A stretch of DNA of 17,573 nucleotides from Beijerinckiaceae bacterium (GCA_947455285.1 CANGOK010000035.1:1-17573), one strand, 5' to 3'; shown: positions 8,112 through 15,994, counted from the stretch's first letter. Numbers and translations are program-made. Notes: generated by a model not told the origin, from the sequence alone.

Positions 8112-9125
8112 ATGAGCGCAAAGCCCCAGTCTACAGACAACACGCCCCCTTCAACCCTTTCCGCCCTGCGCACCCTTGGCCTTGAACGCGCCGGGATCGC
8201 AGCCGTGGAAGCCGCCTTGCAGGACACGGCCTCCGGCCTTGCGGCCCAGTTCGACGCCGCCGTCGCCCTCGTCACCCGCGCCACCGGCCGCGTGATCGTA
8301 ACCGGCATGGGCAAGTCGGGCCACGTGGCGCGCAAGATCGCCGCGACCCTCGCCTCGACCGGCACGCCCGCCTATTTCGTCCATCCGGGCGAGGCGAGCC
8401 ATGGCGACCTCGGCATGATCCAGAGCGGCGACGCCATTCTGGCCCTGTCATGGTCTGGCGAAACGGCTGAGCTCGCCGACATCATCACCTATTCGCGCCG
8501 CTATGGCATTGCGCTCATCGCCATTACCTCAAACAGCGAATCCGCGCTAGGGCGCGAGGCGGATGTCTGCCTCTACCTGCCGAAATCCGAAGAAGCCTGC
8601 CCCAACGGGCTCGCGCCCACCACCTCGACCACCATGCAGCTCGCCATGGGCGATGCGCTGGCGGTGGCGCTGTTGGAAGGTCGCGGCTTCACGGCGCAGG
8701 ATTTCCGTCAGTTCCATCCCGGCGGCAAACTCGGGGCCAAGCTCTCCTTCGTGCGCGACATCATGCACAAGGACGAGGCCATTCCCCTAGCGCGGATGGG
8801 CGCGCGGATGGAGGAAGCCCTTATTGAAATGACCGGAAAGCGGTTCGGTTGCGTCGGCGTGATCGATCAGGCTGGCGCGCTGGTGGGCATCATCACCGAT
8901 GGTGACCTGCGCCGCCGGATGAAGGTGAGTCATGACCTTCTTGCAGAGAAAGTCGAGCAGGTGATGACCCCGCGCCCCATGACCATCGGCCCCGACACAA
9001 TGGCCGCAGAAGCGCTCGCTCTCCTCAATGAGACCAAGCGCTCCGTGGTTCTGGTGGTGGACGAGGCCCTGAAGCCGGTCGGCGTCATCCACCTCCATGA
9101 TCTCTACCGCGTGGGCGTGGCCTGA
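8112..9125 (+). CDS. kdsD: Arabinose-5-phosphate isomerase
   Basis: KdsD (KpsF/GutQ family) isomerises ribulose 5-phosphate to arabinose 5-phosphate, the first step toward KDO of the lipopolysaccharide inner core. The protein has 337 residues from the ATG at 8112. A SIS sugar-isomerase domain covers about residues 30-190, with GMGKSGHVARK (65-75), HPGEASHGDLG (91-101), SWSGETAE (113-120) and APTTSTTMQLAMGDALA (168-184); FHPGGKLG (201-208) follows, then two CBS domains at about 214-270 and 280-337. An ATG at 8097 is in frame, but it sits in a CATAAT sequence that could be the -10 element, whereas AAGAAG lies just before 8112; the extra five residues are not conserved-looking. No other KDO gene is adjacent. 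The gene ends two bases from the convergent L,D-transpeptidase gene. Confidence 0.93.
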   Translation: MSAKPQSTDNTPPSTLSALRTLGLERAGIAAVEAALQDTASGLAAQFDAAVALVTRATGRVIVTGMGKSGHVARKIAATLASTGTPAYFVHPGEASHGDLGMIQSGDAILALSWSGETAELADIITYSRRYGIALIAITSNSESALGREADVCLYLPKSEEACPNGLAPTTSTTMQLAMGDALAVALLEGRGFTAQDFRQFHPGGKLGAKLSFVRDIMHKDEAIPLARMGARMEEALIEMTGKRFGCVGVIDQAGALVGIITDGDLRRRMKVSHDLLAEKVEQVMTPRPMTIGPDTMAAEALALLNETKRSVVLVVDEALKPVGVIHLHDLYRVGVA

Positions 9126-9127
9126 GT

Positions 9128-9850
9128 TCAGTTGACCACGACCCGCGTTCCGGGCCCTACCCGCTGGTAGAGATCGATCACATCGGCGTTCATCATGCGG
9201 ATGCAGCCTGACGAGACCGCCTGCCCGATCGTGTCAGGCTCGTTGGTGCCGTGGATGCGATACATCGTGTCCTTGCCCCCCCTGTAGAGATAGAGCGCCC
9301 GCGCCCCCAGCGGATTGTCGATGCCGCCATTCATATGACGCGGCAAGTCAGGCCTGCGGCGCAGCATCTCCCGGGGAGGCGTCCAGCCCGGCCATGCGGC
9401 CTTGCGGCCCACCTGGGCGACGCCGTGCCATTCAAAGCCTCGCCGCCCCACGCCAATGCCATAGGCGATGGCCTGCCCGCCGCCCAGCGACAGGTAGAGC
9501 CTGCGCGAGCGCGTATCGACCGTAATGGAGCCCGAAGGCTGGCCCGTGGGATCGGAAACCAACTGGCGCGTGCCGCCCACGCGAGCAGCGCGTGGCTCGT
9601 AGCTGCGCGCGTCCGGCGCCGCATCAGGCCAGAAGCTCGCCATCTGAAGCCGCACCTCCCGCTCATCGGCGAGACGCGGATCTTCAAAGAGTCTGGGCGC
9701 ATAACCTCGGTGCGGGAGCTGGCGCTCGGCATAAGTCGCGCCTGGAAAGGCGGAGTAATATTGCGCAGCGGCGGGAAGGCTGACGACGACTGTTCCAAGA
9801 AGTGCTGAGGCGGCGCATAGGGCGCGGATGGACAAGGGCTTGATGGCCAT
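9128..9850 (-). CDS. L,D-transpeptidase (YkuD / ErfK-YbiS family)
   Basis: A 240-residue exported protein with a YkuD catalytic domain. Such enzymes form 3-3 cross-links in peptidoglycan, attach proteins to the wall, or exchange D-amino acids, in the periplasm. Residues 1-30 form a signal peptide ending in PAAAQ. The catalytic domain occupies about residues 107-239: SITVDTRSRRLYL at its start, GIGVGR and WPGWTPPREML in the middle, and the active-site block HGTNEPDTIGQAVSSGCIRM at residues 200-219, with His200 and the nucleophile Cys216. All key residues are present. It is the last gene of a minus-strand set downstream of an SGNH hydrolase and a lytic transglycosylase; the 129-base gap before it may hold its own promoter. 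Which of the three activities applies cannot be told from sequence. Confidence 0.92.
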   Translation of the reverse strand: MAIKPLSIRALCAASALLGTVVVSLPAAAQYYSAFPGATYAERQLPHRGYAPRLFEDPRLADEREVRLQMASFWPDAAPDARSYEPRAARVGGTRQLVSDPTGQPSGSITVDTRSRRLYLSLGGGQAIAYGIGVGRRGFEWHGVAQVGRKAAWPGWTPPREMLRRRPDLPRHMNGGIDNPLGARALYLYRGGKDTMYRIHGTNEPDTIGQAVSSGCIRMMNADVIDLYQRVGPGTRVVVN

Positions 9851-9979
9851 GGCGGATCACTCTTTCGGCAAGACGTGACTGAGCTGTTGGAGCTCGGAAA
9901 ACGTTGCCGGAAGAGGAAAGGTTGCGCTGGATTGGAGGGCCTGCGGTTAAGCCCTGCGCACTAAGACGCATAGGTGATT

Positions 9980-11350
9980 TCAGCGGCGCGGCCAGCTGAA
10001 GTCATCTGCTCGGCCCGGCCGCGGATCGAGCGGACGCCCCTGTGCAAGCGTGCGGTCAACCAGCGCCTCCGCCTCGTTGGGCTCGCGGGAACGGCGGGCA
10101 GGCGTGGCGAGTTCTCCGCCGCGCGCGCTCACTGGGCCTGTTAGTGGGACCACGTCGCCGGCCGCCGGACGCACAGGAATCACGACTTCGGGCGCGGGCG
10201 TTAGGGCAGGCAGGACTGCAAGAGGGTCAGCCGCCTTCGCGGGCGGCGGCGCACTGACGGAAGCCGGCGCAAGGGGCGGCGGCTCTACGGCGACGCGCGG
10301 ATCGACGGTGACGATGGCGGGGTCCAGCTTCGGATGAGCAGCATCCACCAGACGATTGATCTCCATCTCGACAAAATGGGCCGCCTTGCGAGCGCCGGAC
10401 CGTGTGAAATGCACGCCATCAATGGTTCGCAGCTTCTGGAACTGACCGTTCACATCCGGGCCGTAGATCGTAAACTGGCCGCGATCGTCGAGGAAGGCGT
10501 CCCAGATGTCGACGAAGGTTCCGCCAGCCGCGCCCACCTGCTCGCGAATGATTTCGTTCAAACGTCCCATGTCCCCGGCGAAGCGATCGTTTTTCATAAC
10601 CGGCAGCCCCACCCAGATGACGGGGATCCCCCGCGCCTTGAAGGCCTGAGCGATGGCGGCGACACGGTCGCCATAAATCTGCTTCCAACGCGGCGTTCGC
10701 AAATCGAGCACGCCGGTTTCATCACGCAATTGCTGGCGGTCGTTGCTGCCGAGCATGATGACCGCCGCGTTGATTTTGTCGTTGCCTATGAGCAACTCGC
10801 GGGCGCCCTTCACCCAGTCGAAATAGTCGTCGCGGACTAGGCCCGTATTTTCACGCGCCTTACGCAAAAGGGCGATGTCGGCGCGGTCGCCATAGGCGTC
10901 GGAGAGCCCCTGACCAAGCATGACGCCAAGGCTGTCCCCGAGCACTGCGATGGTGAAAACCGAAGCGGGCGGACGCTGGGCGAGCGCAGGCTTGTCCTCC
11001 ACCGCCGGGGCGGCGGGCGCAGCGGGCGCGTCTGCGCTATGTGTCGGGGCCATCTCCTTCTGAGAGCGCGCTGCAGCCGGTTCTTCGACAGAGAAGCCAC
11101 GCACCGGCGCGGCGCGACGGATGAGATGGGTCGGGCGCTGCTTGATCGGCGCGGCGCGTGGCGCTTGCTGCTGCCGCTCACGGTCGGCGCGGAAATAGGC
11201 CGCCGCACTCTCATCTTCGAGAGCGAAAGCGCATCCACAGGCCGCGAAGACAAAAGAAAGGACAAGCGCCAGCCTTGAGAGCGCGCGCGCGTAGGGACGA
11301 ACCCGCGAAGGGGCCCACGACGGCTCGGATCCGGCGGACAGGCTCAGCAT
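9980..11350 (-). CDS. Exported SGNH/GDSL hydrolase, DUF459 type
   Basis: A 456-residue protein with a hydrophobic N-terminal segment at about residues 23-43 (signal peptide or anchor), so it probably acts in the periplasm. An Ala/Pro-rich linker leads to an SGNH hydrolase domain at about residues 132-338: VLGDSLGVMLGQGL with the nucleophile in GDS (138-140), VIMLGSNDRQQLRD with GSND (201-204), and DGVHFTRSGARKAAHFVE with the catalytic DxxH (311-314). A Pro/Ala-rich tail of about 115 residues follows. This resembles the DUF459 group common in Hyphomicrobiales; related SGNH enzymes remove or transfer acetyl groups on cell-wall or exopolysaccharide sugars, but the substrate here is unknown. It lies 41 bases after the lytic transglycosylase gene on the same strand, which fits a role in wall polymer modification and suggests co-transcription. 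Confidence 0.85.
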   Translation of the reverse strand: MLSLSAGSEPSWAPSRVRPYARALSRLALVLSFVFAACGCAFALEDESAAAYFRADRERQQQAPRAAPIKQRPTHLIRRAAPVRGFSVEEPAAARSQKEMAPTHSADAPAAPAAPAVEDKPALAQRPPASVFTIAVLGDSLGVMLGQGLSDAYGDRADIALLRKARENTGLVRDDYFDWVKGARELLIGNDKINAAVIMLGSNDRQQLRDETGVLDLRTPRWKQIYGDRVAAIAQAFKARGIPVIWVGLPVMKNDRFAGDMGRLNEIIREQVGAAGGTFVDIWDAFLDDRGQFTIYGPDVNGQFQKLRTIDGVHFTRSGARKAAHFVEMEINRLVDAAHPKLDPAIVTVDPRVAVEPPPLAPASVSAPPPAKAADPLAVLPALTPAPEVVIPVRPAAGDVVPLTGPVSARGGELATPARRSREPNEAEALVDRTLAQGRPLDPRPGRADDFSWPRR

Positions 11351-11391
11351 GGGAAAATTATAGCGCAGGCGCTCGAAATGTCAGGCCCCGC

Positions 11392-12492
11392 CTAACGAGA
11401 AGCCTCGAGCGAAGGCCAGGACCTGCGCAGAGGTCCGCCACCCGCGATGCGGTCCGCCAGCAAGGAGACGCCAAGGGCATAGGCCAATGTATTGTTATAG
11501 CTGCGGATGACCTTGAAGTTCTTTGTGACGAGAAAAGCAGGGCCGCGCTCGCCCGCAGGCGCGATCAGCATCGCTTCGCCACTCTGCGGCAGGGATCCGC
11601 CATCGGCGCGCTTGACCCCAAAACGAGAAAAAGCCCCGAAGGGCGCGTAATCGGCCTTGAAGGTGGCGACTGCGCCCGGGGGCGCTAGAACCTCAAAGCC
11701 CCAGCCCATGTCCTTGTCCCAGCCATGCTTCGCCAGATAGTTGGCGCTGGAGCCAAGAGCATCAGACACGTTCGACCAGATGTCCTTGCGTCCGTCGCCA
11801 TCGAAATCCACCGCATAGGCGCGGAAGCTTGAGGGCATGAACTGGGTCTGACCCATGGCGCCCGCCCAGGACCCCTTGAAGTCAGCCAGAGCCACATGAC
11901 CCTCCCCGAGGATCTGCAACGCGCCGACCAGCTCACGTTGGAAATAATCGCCGCGATAGCCGGAGTAGGCCAGCGTCGCCATGGCGCGCAGCACAGGCGT
12001 ATTGCCGGTGAAGCCTCCGAAGTTGGTCTCCATGCCCCAGATGGCGAGCAGAACATGGCGATCGACGCCATAACGCGCCTCGATGCTGGCGAGAAGATCG
12101 CCATGGGCGGCAGCTTTGGCGAGGCCGGTCTGAATGCGGCTCGGGGAGACAGCGCTCGACAGATAATCTTGAATGGGCTTCGTGAATTCGGGCTGGCGGC
12201 GGCTCTTGGCGATCACATCTTCGTCAGGCGTCATGCCCTCGAAAGACGCCGTGAACAGCGCCTCAGACACGCCGGCCTGCTGCGCCTTCGGCCAGAGCCC
12301 GGAGATAAAGGATTGGAACGGCGCCGCAGGGGTGGTCTCAGCCCGCGCGGAGCTACGCCCGATGGTCACAAGCAGGATCAGGAACAGGACCATGACCGCG
12401 CCAGCGCGCAATCCCTGCCCCAGGGCCGCATCCCGGCCGCGGTACAGGGGCGTAGGGCGCACCTGCATGCTTGGGGCGTTAAGTCTGATCAT
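11392..12492 (-). CDS. Lytic murein transglycosylase, MltB family
   Basis: A 366-residue enzyme that cleaves the MurNAc-GlcNAc bond of peptidoglycan to form 1,6-anhydro ends, acting in the periplasm. A hydrophobic segment at residues 33-45 followed by SSARAE suggests a signal peptide with an unusually long N-region; Met34 is an alternative start but would leave almost no positive N-region. The transglycosylase domain covers about residues 56-350: IWGMETNFGGFTGN (151-164) with the catalytic Glu155, SGYRGDYFQREL, GSWAGAMGQTQFMPSSF (207-223), and the calcium-loop-like DFDGDGRKDIW (229-239). No lipobox cysteine is seen, so it is probably soluble or membrane-anchored rather than a lipoprotein. No peptidoglycan-binding domain follows. 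It is the first gene of the minus-strand wall cluster. The divergent gap to the solute-binding protein gene should contain its promoter. Confidence 0.92.
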   Translation of the reverse strand: MIRLNAPSMQVRPTPLYRGRDAALGQGLRAGAVMVLFLILLVTIGRSSARAETTPAAPFQSFISGLWPKAQQAGVSEALFTASFEGMTPDEDVIAKSRRQPEFTKPIQDYLSSAVSPSRIQTGLAKAAAHGDLLASIEARYGVDRHVLLAIWGMETNFGGFTGNTPVLRAMATLAYSGYRGDYFQRELVGALQILGEGHVALADFKGSWAGAMGQTQFMPSSFRAYAVDFDGDGRKDIWSNVSDALGSSANYLAKHGWDKDMGWGFEVLAPPGAVATFKADYAPFGAFSRFGVKRADGGSLPQSGEAMLIAPAGERGPAFLVTKNFKVIRSYNNTLAYALGVSLLADRIAGGGPLRRSWPSLEASR

Positions 12493-12735
12493 GGGCAGGT
12501 CCCTGGACTCTATGACGAATCTGTCATGGCCAAGGATTGACTTTAAAAGTTAAGATTCCATTTTCCATTAAACGAATAACCCTGCGTCGCTTAACGAAAT
12601 ATTCTGATTTTCCCCCAGCGCCGCGCCAGTGGTTTCCTGAACTTTACAACAGACTCCCAAATGGTGCGGCCAAGCGCGACAGTTGACAGGCGCTGCGAAT
12701 TGGGGACTTTCCCACCCATGTCAGGGAGAATTCAA
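12493..12735. promoter_or_regulatory. Divergent promoter region, transglycosylase / solute-binding protein
   Basis: This 243-base gap between divergent genes has an AT-rich core around 12537-12620. On the plus strand TTGACA at 12683-12688 is an exact -35 hexamer; about 16 bases later GACTTT is only a poor -10 match. An AGGGAGA Shine-Dalgarno at 12723-12729 lies six bases before the ATG at 12736. Nearer the transglycosylase, ATGAC (12512-12516) and GTCAT (12523-12527) form an inverted repeat that could be an operator half-site pair. The promoter call is inference. Confidence 0.4.
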
Positions 12736-13737
12736 ATGCTAAAAATTCGCATGCTGCCGTTGATCGCCGCCGTCACTGCGGGCGTTCTTTCGGGCGGCGC
12801 GCTGGCTCAGGGCGTCGGCAAGGTTCCGACCATGGTCATCGGCTTTGGCCCGGGCGGCGGCTATGATCTGTGGGGCCGCACGGTGGCCCGCCATATCGGC
12901 AAATATCTGCCGGGCAATCCCAACCTCGTGATCCAGAACATGCCGGGCGCCGGCAGCTATGTGGCGGCGAGCTGGATCTATAATATCGCGCCGAAAGACG
13001 GCTCGGTGATTGGCATCATCGCGCGCGACGCGACCATGGGTCCGCTGACCGGCGCAGATGGCGCGCGCTTCGATTCCACGAAGATGTCGTGGCTTGGCAC
13101 GCCCACCACGGAAACCAACGTCTGCATCGCCAACGCCACGGCTGATGTGAAGAACGTCGAGGACCTCTATAAGAAAGAGCTGATCATCGGCGACACCGGG
13201 CCAGGCACTGGCACGCGCAGCTATCCGCTGGCGCTCAATGCGCTGCTGGGCATGAAGTTCAAGATCGTCTCGGGCTTTCCGTCCTCCTCCGATGTCTTCC
13301 TCGCCATGGAGCGCGGCGAAGTCGACGGCATCTGCGAGTCGCTGGACAGCGTCACCGGCAAGCGCCCTGACTGGCTGACGAGCGGCAAGGTGCGTGTGCT
13401 CTTTCAGGGCGGCGCCGAGCCCAACCCTCATGTGAACGCGCCCTTCGTCATGGACTTCGCCAAGACCGAGGAACAGAAGATCGAGATCCGCTTCCTCTAT
13501 GCGGGCCAGGGCATCGGCCGCCCCTTCGTCGCGCCGCCGAACCTGCCCGCAGACAAGCTGAAGATGCTGCGCGAGGCCTTCGACAAGACCATGAAGGATC
13601 CGGATTTCATCGCGGACGCCAAGAAGCAGAAGCTCGATGTGGAGCCCAAGGACGGCGCCCACCTCGAACAGCTGATCCGCGAAATCTACGCGACGCCAAA
13701 GCCGATCATCGAGAAGATCGGCAAGCTGATCCAGTAA
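12736..13737 (+). CDS. Tripartite tricarboxylate transporter (TctC/Bug) family solute-binding protein
   Basis: A 333-residue periplasmic binding protein. The signal peptide is MLKIRMLPLIAAVTAGV and onward, ending in ALAQ at residues 22-25. Bug-family marks are IGFGPGGGYDLWGR (35-48), VIQNMPGAGSYVAASWIYN (65-83) and KDGSVIG (87-93), which form the ligand clamp in family members that bind carboxylates such as citrate or aromatic acids. The C-terminal part shows RPFVAPPNLPADKLKMLREAF, also typical. The frame is open back to 12661, but the perfect AGGGAGA site six bases before 12736 and the signal peptide fix this start. No tctA/tctB membrane genes are adjacent, so it is an orphan receptor, as is common for this expanded family; the ligand cannot be deduced. 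A strong hairpin terminator follows directly. Confidence 0.88.
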   Translation: MLKIRMLPLIAAVTAGVLSGGALAQGVGKVPTMVIGFGPGGGYDLWGRTVARHIGKYLPGNPNLVIQNMPGAGSYVAASWIYNIAPKDGSVIGIIARDATMGPLTGADGARFDSTKMSWLGTPTTETNVCIANATADVKNVEDLYKKELIIGDTGPGTGTRSYPLALNALLGMKFKIVSGFPSSSDVFLAMERGEVDGICESLDSVTGKRPDWLTSGKVRVLFQGGAEPNPHVNAPFVMDFAKTEEQKIEIRFLYAGQGIGRPFVAPPNLPADKLKMLREAFDKTMKDPDFIADAKKQKLDVEPKDGAHLEQLIREIYATPKPIIEKIGKLIQ

Positions 13738-13743
13738 AGAAAA

Positions 13744-13770
13744 AAGGCCCCGTCCAATCGACGGGGCCTT
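13744..13770. terminator. Strong bidirectional rho-independent terminator
   Basis: A perfect 11-base-pair stem (AAGGCCCCGTC at 13744-13754 with GACGGGGCCTT at 13760-13770) closes a five-base loop. On the plus strand it is followed by CTCTTTT, and on the minus strand by a run of Ts from the A-tract at 13739-13745. It lies between the convergent solute-binding protein and homospermidine synthase genes and should stop transcription from both sides. Confidence 0.93.
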
Positions 13771-13775
13771 CTCTT

Positions 13776-15206
13776 TTAGCGCACCAGAATGTTGCGGAAC
13801 TGCCAGGGATCGCTCTCGTCGATGTCCTCGGGGAAGAAGCCCGGCCGATTGGCCAGCGGCGTCCAGTCCGTATAGTAGCCCTTCACCGGACCAAGATAAG
13901 GCGTCTGCACTTCGAGGCAGCGCTTGTAGTCCATCTCGTCGGCCTCGACGATGCCCGCGTTCGGATTCTCCAGCGCCCAGACCATGCCAGCGAGCACGGC
14001 AGAGGACACCTGAAGGCCGGTGGCGTTCTGGTAGAGCGCGATCTGACGCGTCTCCTCGACCGACAGCTGCGAGCCGTACCAATAGGCGTTCTTGTCGTGG
14101 CCGTAGAGCAGCACGCCAAGCTCATCGATGCCGTGGGCGATTTCTTCCTCGCCGAGAATGTGATGCTTCTCCTGCATCACGCCAGCGCGGCCAAAGAGTT
14201 CATGCAGCGACAGAACGGCGTCGTCCGCTGGGTGATAGGCGTAGTGGCAGGTCGGACGATAGACGACCTTCTCGCCATCGCGCACCGTGTAGTAATCGGC
14301 GATGGAGATCGACTCGTTGTGGGTGACGAGGAAGCCATATTGCGGGCCGGGCGTCGGGCACCAGGTGCGCACGCGCGTATTGGCGCCGGGCTGGTTGATA
14401 TAGATGGCCGCGCCGCAGCCAGCCTTATGAGTTCCAGCGTTGGCGGGCATCCACTTCTCATGGGTGCCCCAGCCGAGTTCGGCAGGCTGCATGCCTTCCG
14501 ACAGGAAGCCTTCAACCGACCATGTGTTGACGAAGACATCACGCGGCTTGGCGGACTTCGCCACCTGCGTGTCGCGCTCGGCGATATGCACGCCCTTCAC
14601 GCCAAGACGATGCGACAGGCGCGCCCATTCCTCGCGGGTCTTCGGCTCGGGCCCATCGTGACCGAGATCGCGCGCGATATTGACGAGCGCCTGCTTCACG
14701 AACCACGAGACCATGCCGGGATTGGCGCCGCAGGTTGAGACAGCGGTGGTTCCGCCGGGGTTGCGGCGGCGGGCGGCGAGCATGGTCTCGCGAAGCGCAT
14801 AGTTGGTGCGATCACCCGCGTCGAGCGAAGAGTCGAAGTAGAAGCCGGTCCAGGGCTCGACGACGGTGTCGATGTAGAGCGCGCCGAGTTCGCGCGCCAA
14901 TTCCATCAGGGCGACCGAGGACGTGTCGACCGAGAGATTGACGCAAAAGCCCTGACCGCCGCCATTGGTGAGCAAGGGCGTCAGCAACTCGCGATAGTTC
15001 TCTTGCGTCACCGCCGCCTTGAGATAGCGGATGCCGCGCTCGTCGAGCAGGGCGCGATCGCGATCATTGGGATCGATGACGACGACGCGGCTGCGGTCGA
15101 ATTTGAAATGCCTCTCGATGAGCGGCAGGGTTCCCTTGCCGATCGAGCCGAAGCCGATCATCACGATGGGGCCGGTGATGGTCCCGTGGACGGGCCAGTT
15201 GGTCAT
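13776..15206 (-). CDS. hss: Homospermidine synthase
   Basis: This 476-residue cytoplasmic enzyme makes sym-homospermidine from two putrescines (or putrescine and spermidine) in an NAD-dependent reaction that releases ammonia or diaminopropane. The NAD-binding Rossmann motif is MIGFGSIGKGTLPLIERHF at residues 16-34. Other marks of the bacterial family are VVVIDPNDRD (41-50), CVNLSVDTSSVALMELA, YIDTVVEPWTGFY, STCGANPGMVSWFVKQAL, and GWGTHEKWMP further on. Length matches the characterised alphaproteobacterial enzymes. A GGAGA sequence six to seven bases before the ATG supports this start. It is the last gene of the polyamine locus, downstream of a decarboxylase that can make its substrate, and it ends at the bidirectional terminator. 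The 94-base gap before it contains two small inverted repeats, so its level may be set separately from the acetyltransferase. Confidence 0.94.
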   Translation of the reverse strand: MTNWPVHGTITGPIVMIGFGSIGKGTLPLIERHFKFDRSRVVVIDPNDRDRALLDERGIRYLKAAVTQENYRELLTPLLTNGGGQGFCVNLSVDTSSVALMELARELGALYIDTVVEPWTGFYFDSSLDAGDRTNYALRETMLAARRRNPGGTTAVSTCGANPGMVSWFVKQALVNIARDLGHDGPEPKTREEWARLSHRLGVKGVHIAERDTQVAKSAKPRDVFVNTWSVEGFLSEGMQPAELGWGTHEKWMPANAGTHKAGCGAAIYINQPGANTRVRTWCPTPGPQYGFLVTHNESISIADYYTVRDGEKVVYRPTCHYAYHPADDAVLSLHELFGRAGVMQEKHHILGEEEIAHGIDELGVLLYGHDKNAYWYGSQLSVEETRQIALYQNATGLQVSSAVLAGMVWALENPNAGIVEADEMDYKRCLEVQTPYLGPVKGYYTDWTPLANRPGFFPEDIDESDPWQFRNILVR

Positions 15207-15300
15207 GCACAGTCTCCAGACAAGTGCGAGGCCCGGCAGGCGAGCCTCGCGAAAACGCGCCGCGTTTCAAGCAAGCACGGCGAAGAAGATCAAGCGCGCA
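15207..15300 (-). other. Intergenic hairpins between acetyltransferase and hss
   Basis: The gap holds two inverted repeats. The first met by minus-strand transcription is AAACG/CGTTT (15253-15257 with 15263-15267) followed by a run of four Ts, resembling a weak terminator. The second is a perfect seven-base stem GCGAGGC (15226-15232) / GCCTCGC (15244-15250) with an 11-base loop, just upstream of the hss ribosome binding site. They could reduce read-through or protect the hss message; this is inference. Confidence 0.45.
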
Positions 15301-15885
15301 TTACGCCGCGCGGGCGATCCGCCTGCGCTCCCGCGCGCCCGTGGCGACGACCATGCCGCTGGCATTGGCGAGGGCGCCGGATCCAAGTTCAAGGGCGAGG
15401 AACCTCGCCGGATCATACCATCCCGGCAGATCGAGGCCCTCAGCATGAGCGCGCAGGAAGCCGAAGCGACTGTAATAGGGCTCGTCGCCCACAAGGATGA
15501 CGGCTTTATGACCGAGGGCCTTCGCCCGCGCGAGGCCCATGCGCATCAGCGCGGCGCCGAGGCCAAGGCTGCGATGGCTGTCAGCTACAGCGAGCGGGCC
15601 AAGCAACAGGGCGGGCGCGCCGCCCGCATCCACATGCCAGAAACGCAGCGTGCCGACGAGCGCATCGTCCTGCGTCGCTGCGAGCGACAGGCCGTGGACG
15701 GCGAGCCGGCCCTCGCGCAGGCGCTCGCAGGTCTTGGCGAAACGCTCCGCGCCGAAGGCGAGGTCGAGCAGGCTCTCACGCGCGCGCAGATCGCTGGCGC
15801 GTTCATCGCGCAGGCTGACGCCGTCATGGCGGACGACAAGCGGAAAAACGGGCGCGGGAACGCGCGCAGCAGCCATCAAGGTCAT
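15301..15885 (-). CDS. GNAT family N-acetyltransferase
   Basis: A 194-residue protein of the GNAT superfamily, similar in layout to the YhbS group (COG3153). The acetyl-CoA-binding motif A is LLLGPLAVADSHRSLGLGAA (residues 93-112), with the R-x-x-G-x-G/A-type loop at RSLGLGA, and the B region is ILVGDEPYYSRFGF (130-143). The N-terminal SLRDERASDL stretch matches the usual first strand and helix. The start at 15885 is chosen because a perfect AAGGAGG (CCTCCTT at 15891-15897) lies five bases before the ATG; the frame extends 17 codons further upstream without support. The substrate is unknown. Its place between an ornithine/lysine decarboxylase and homospermidine synthase suggests a polyamine or a related amine, but YhbS-like proteins are broad and this remains inference. 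Confidence 0.87.
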   Translation of the reverse strand: MTLMAAARVPAPVFPLVVRHDGVSLRDERASDLRARESLLDLAFGAERFAKTCERLREGRLAVHGLSLAATQDDALVGTLRFWHVDAGGAPALLLGPLAVADSHRSLGLGAALMRMGLARAKALGHKAVILVGDEPYYSRFGFLRAHAEGLDLPGWYDPARFLALELGSGALANASGMVVATGARERRRIARAA

Positions 15886-15973
15886 GCAAGCCTCCTTCGG
15901 AGACGAGACGACCCTCGCACCCCAAGGGCCGTTCAAGGCGGAAGGGGCCGTTCGGGACAGGAGCGGATGAAAG

Positions 15974-15994
15974 CTCCCCGCGCAACGCGGGGAG
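15974..15994 (-). terminator. Hairpin terminator or attenuator after the decarboxylase gene
   Basis: A perfect nine-base-pair stem (CTCCCCGCG / CGCGGGGAG) with a three-base loop begins about 20 bases after the decarboxylase stop. On the minus strand it is followed by CTTTC, a weak T-tract. It probably ends or attenuates most decarboxylase transcripts, so the acetyltransferase and hss may rely on read-through or on a promoter in the remaining gap (15886-15973). Confidence 0.65.

Noticed and set aside
12739..14082. A 447-codon open frame on the minus strand across the solute-binding protein gene and into hss
   Set aside because: It runs antisense to the solute-binding protein gene, crosses the strong terminator and has low-complexity Arg/Ala/Gly composition. 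The plus-strand gene has a signal peptide and a Shine-Dalgarno.
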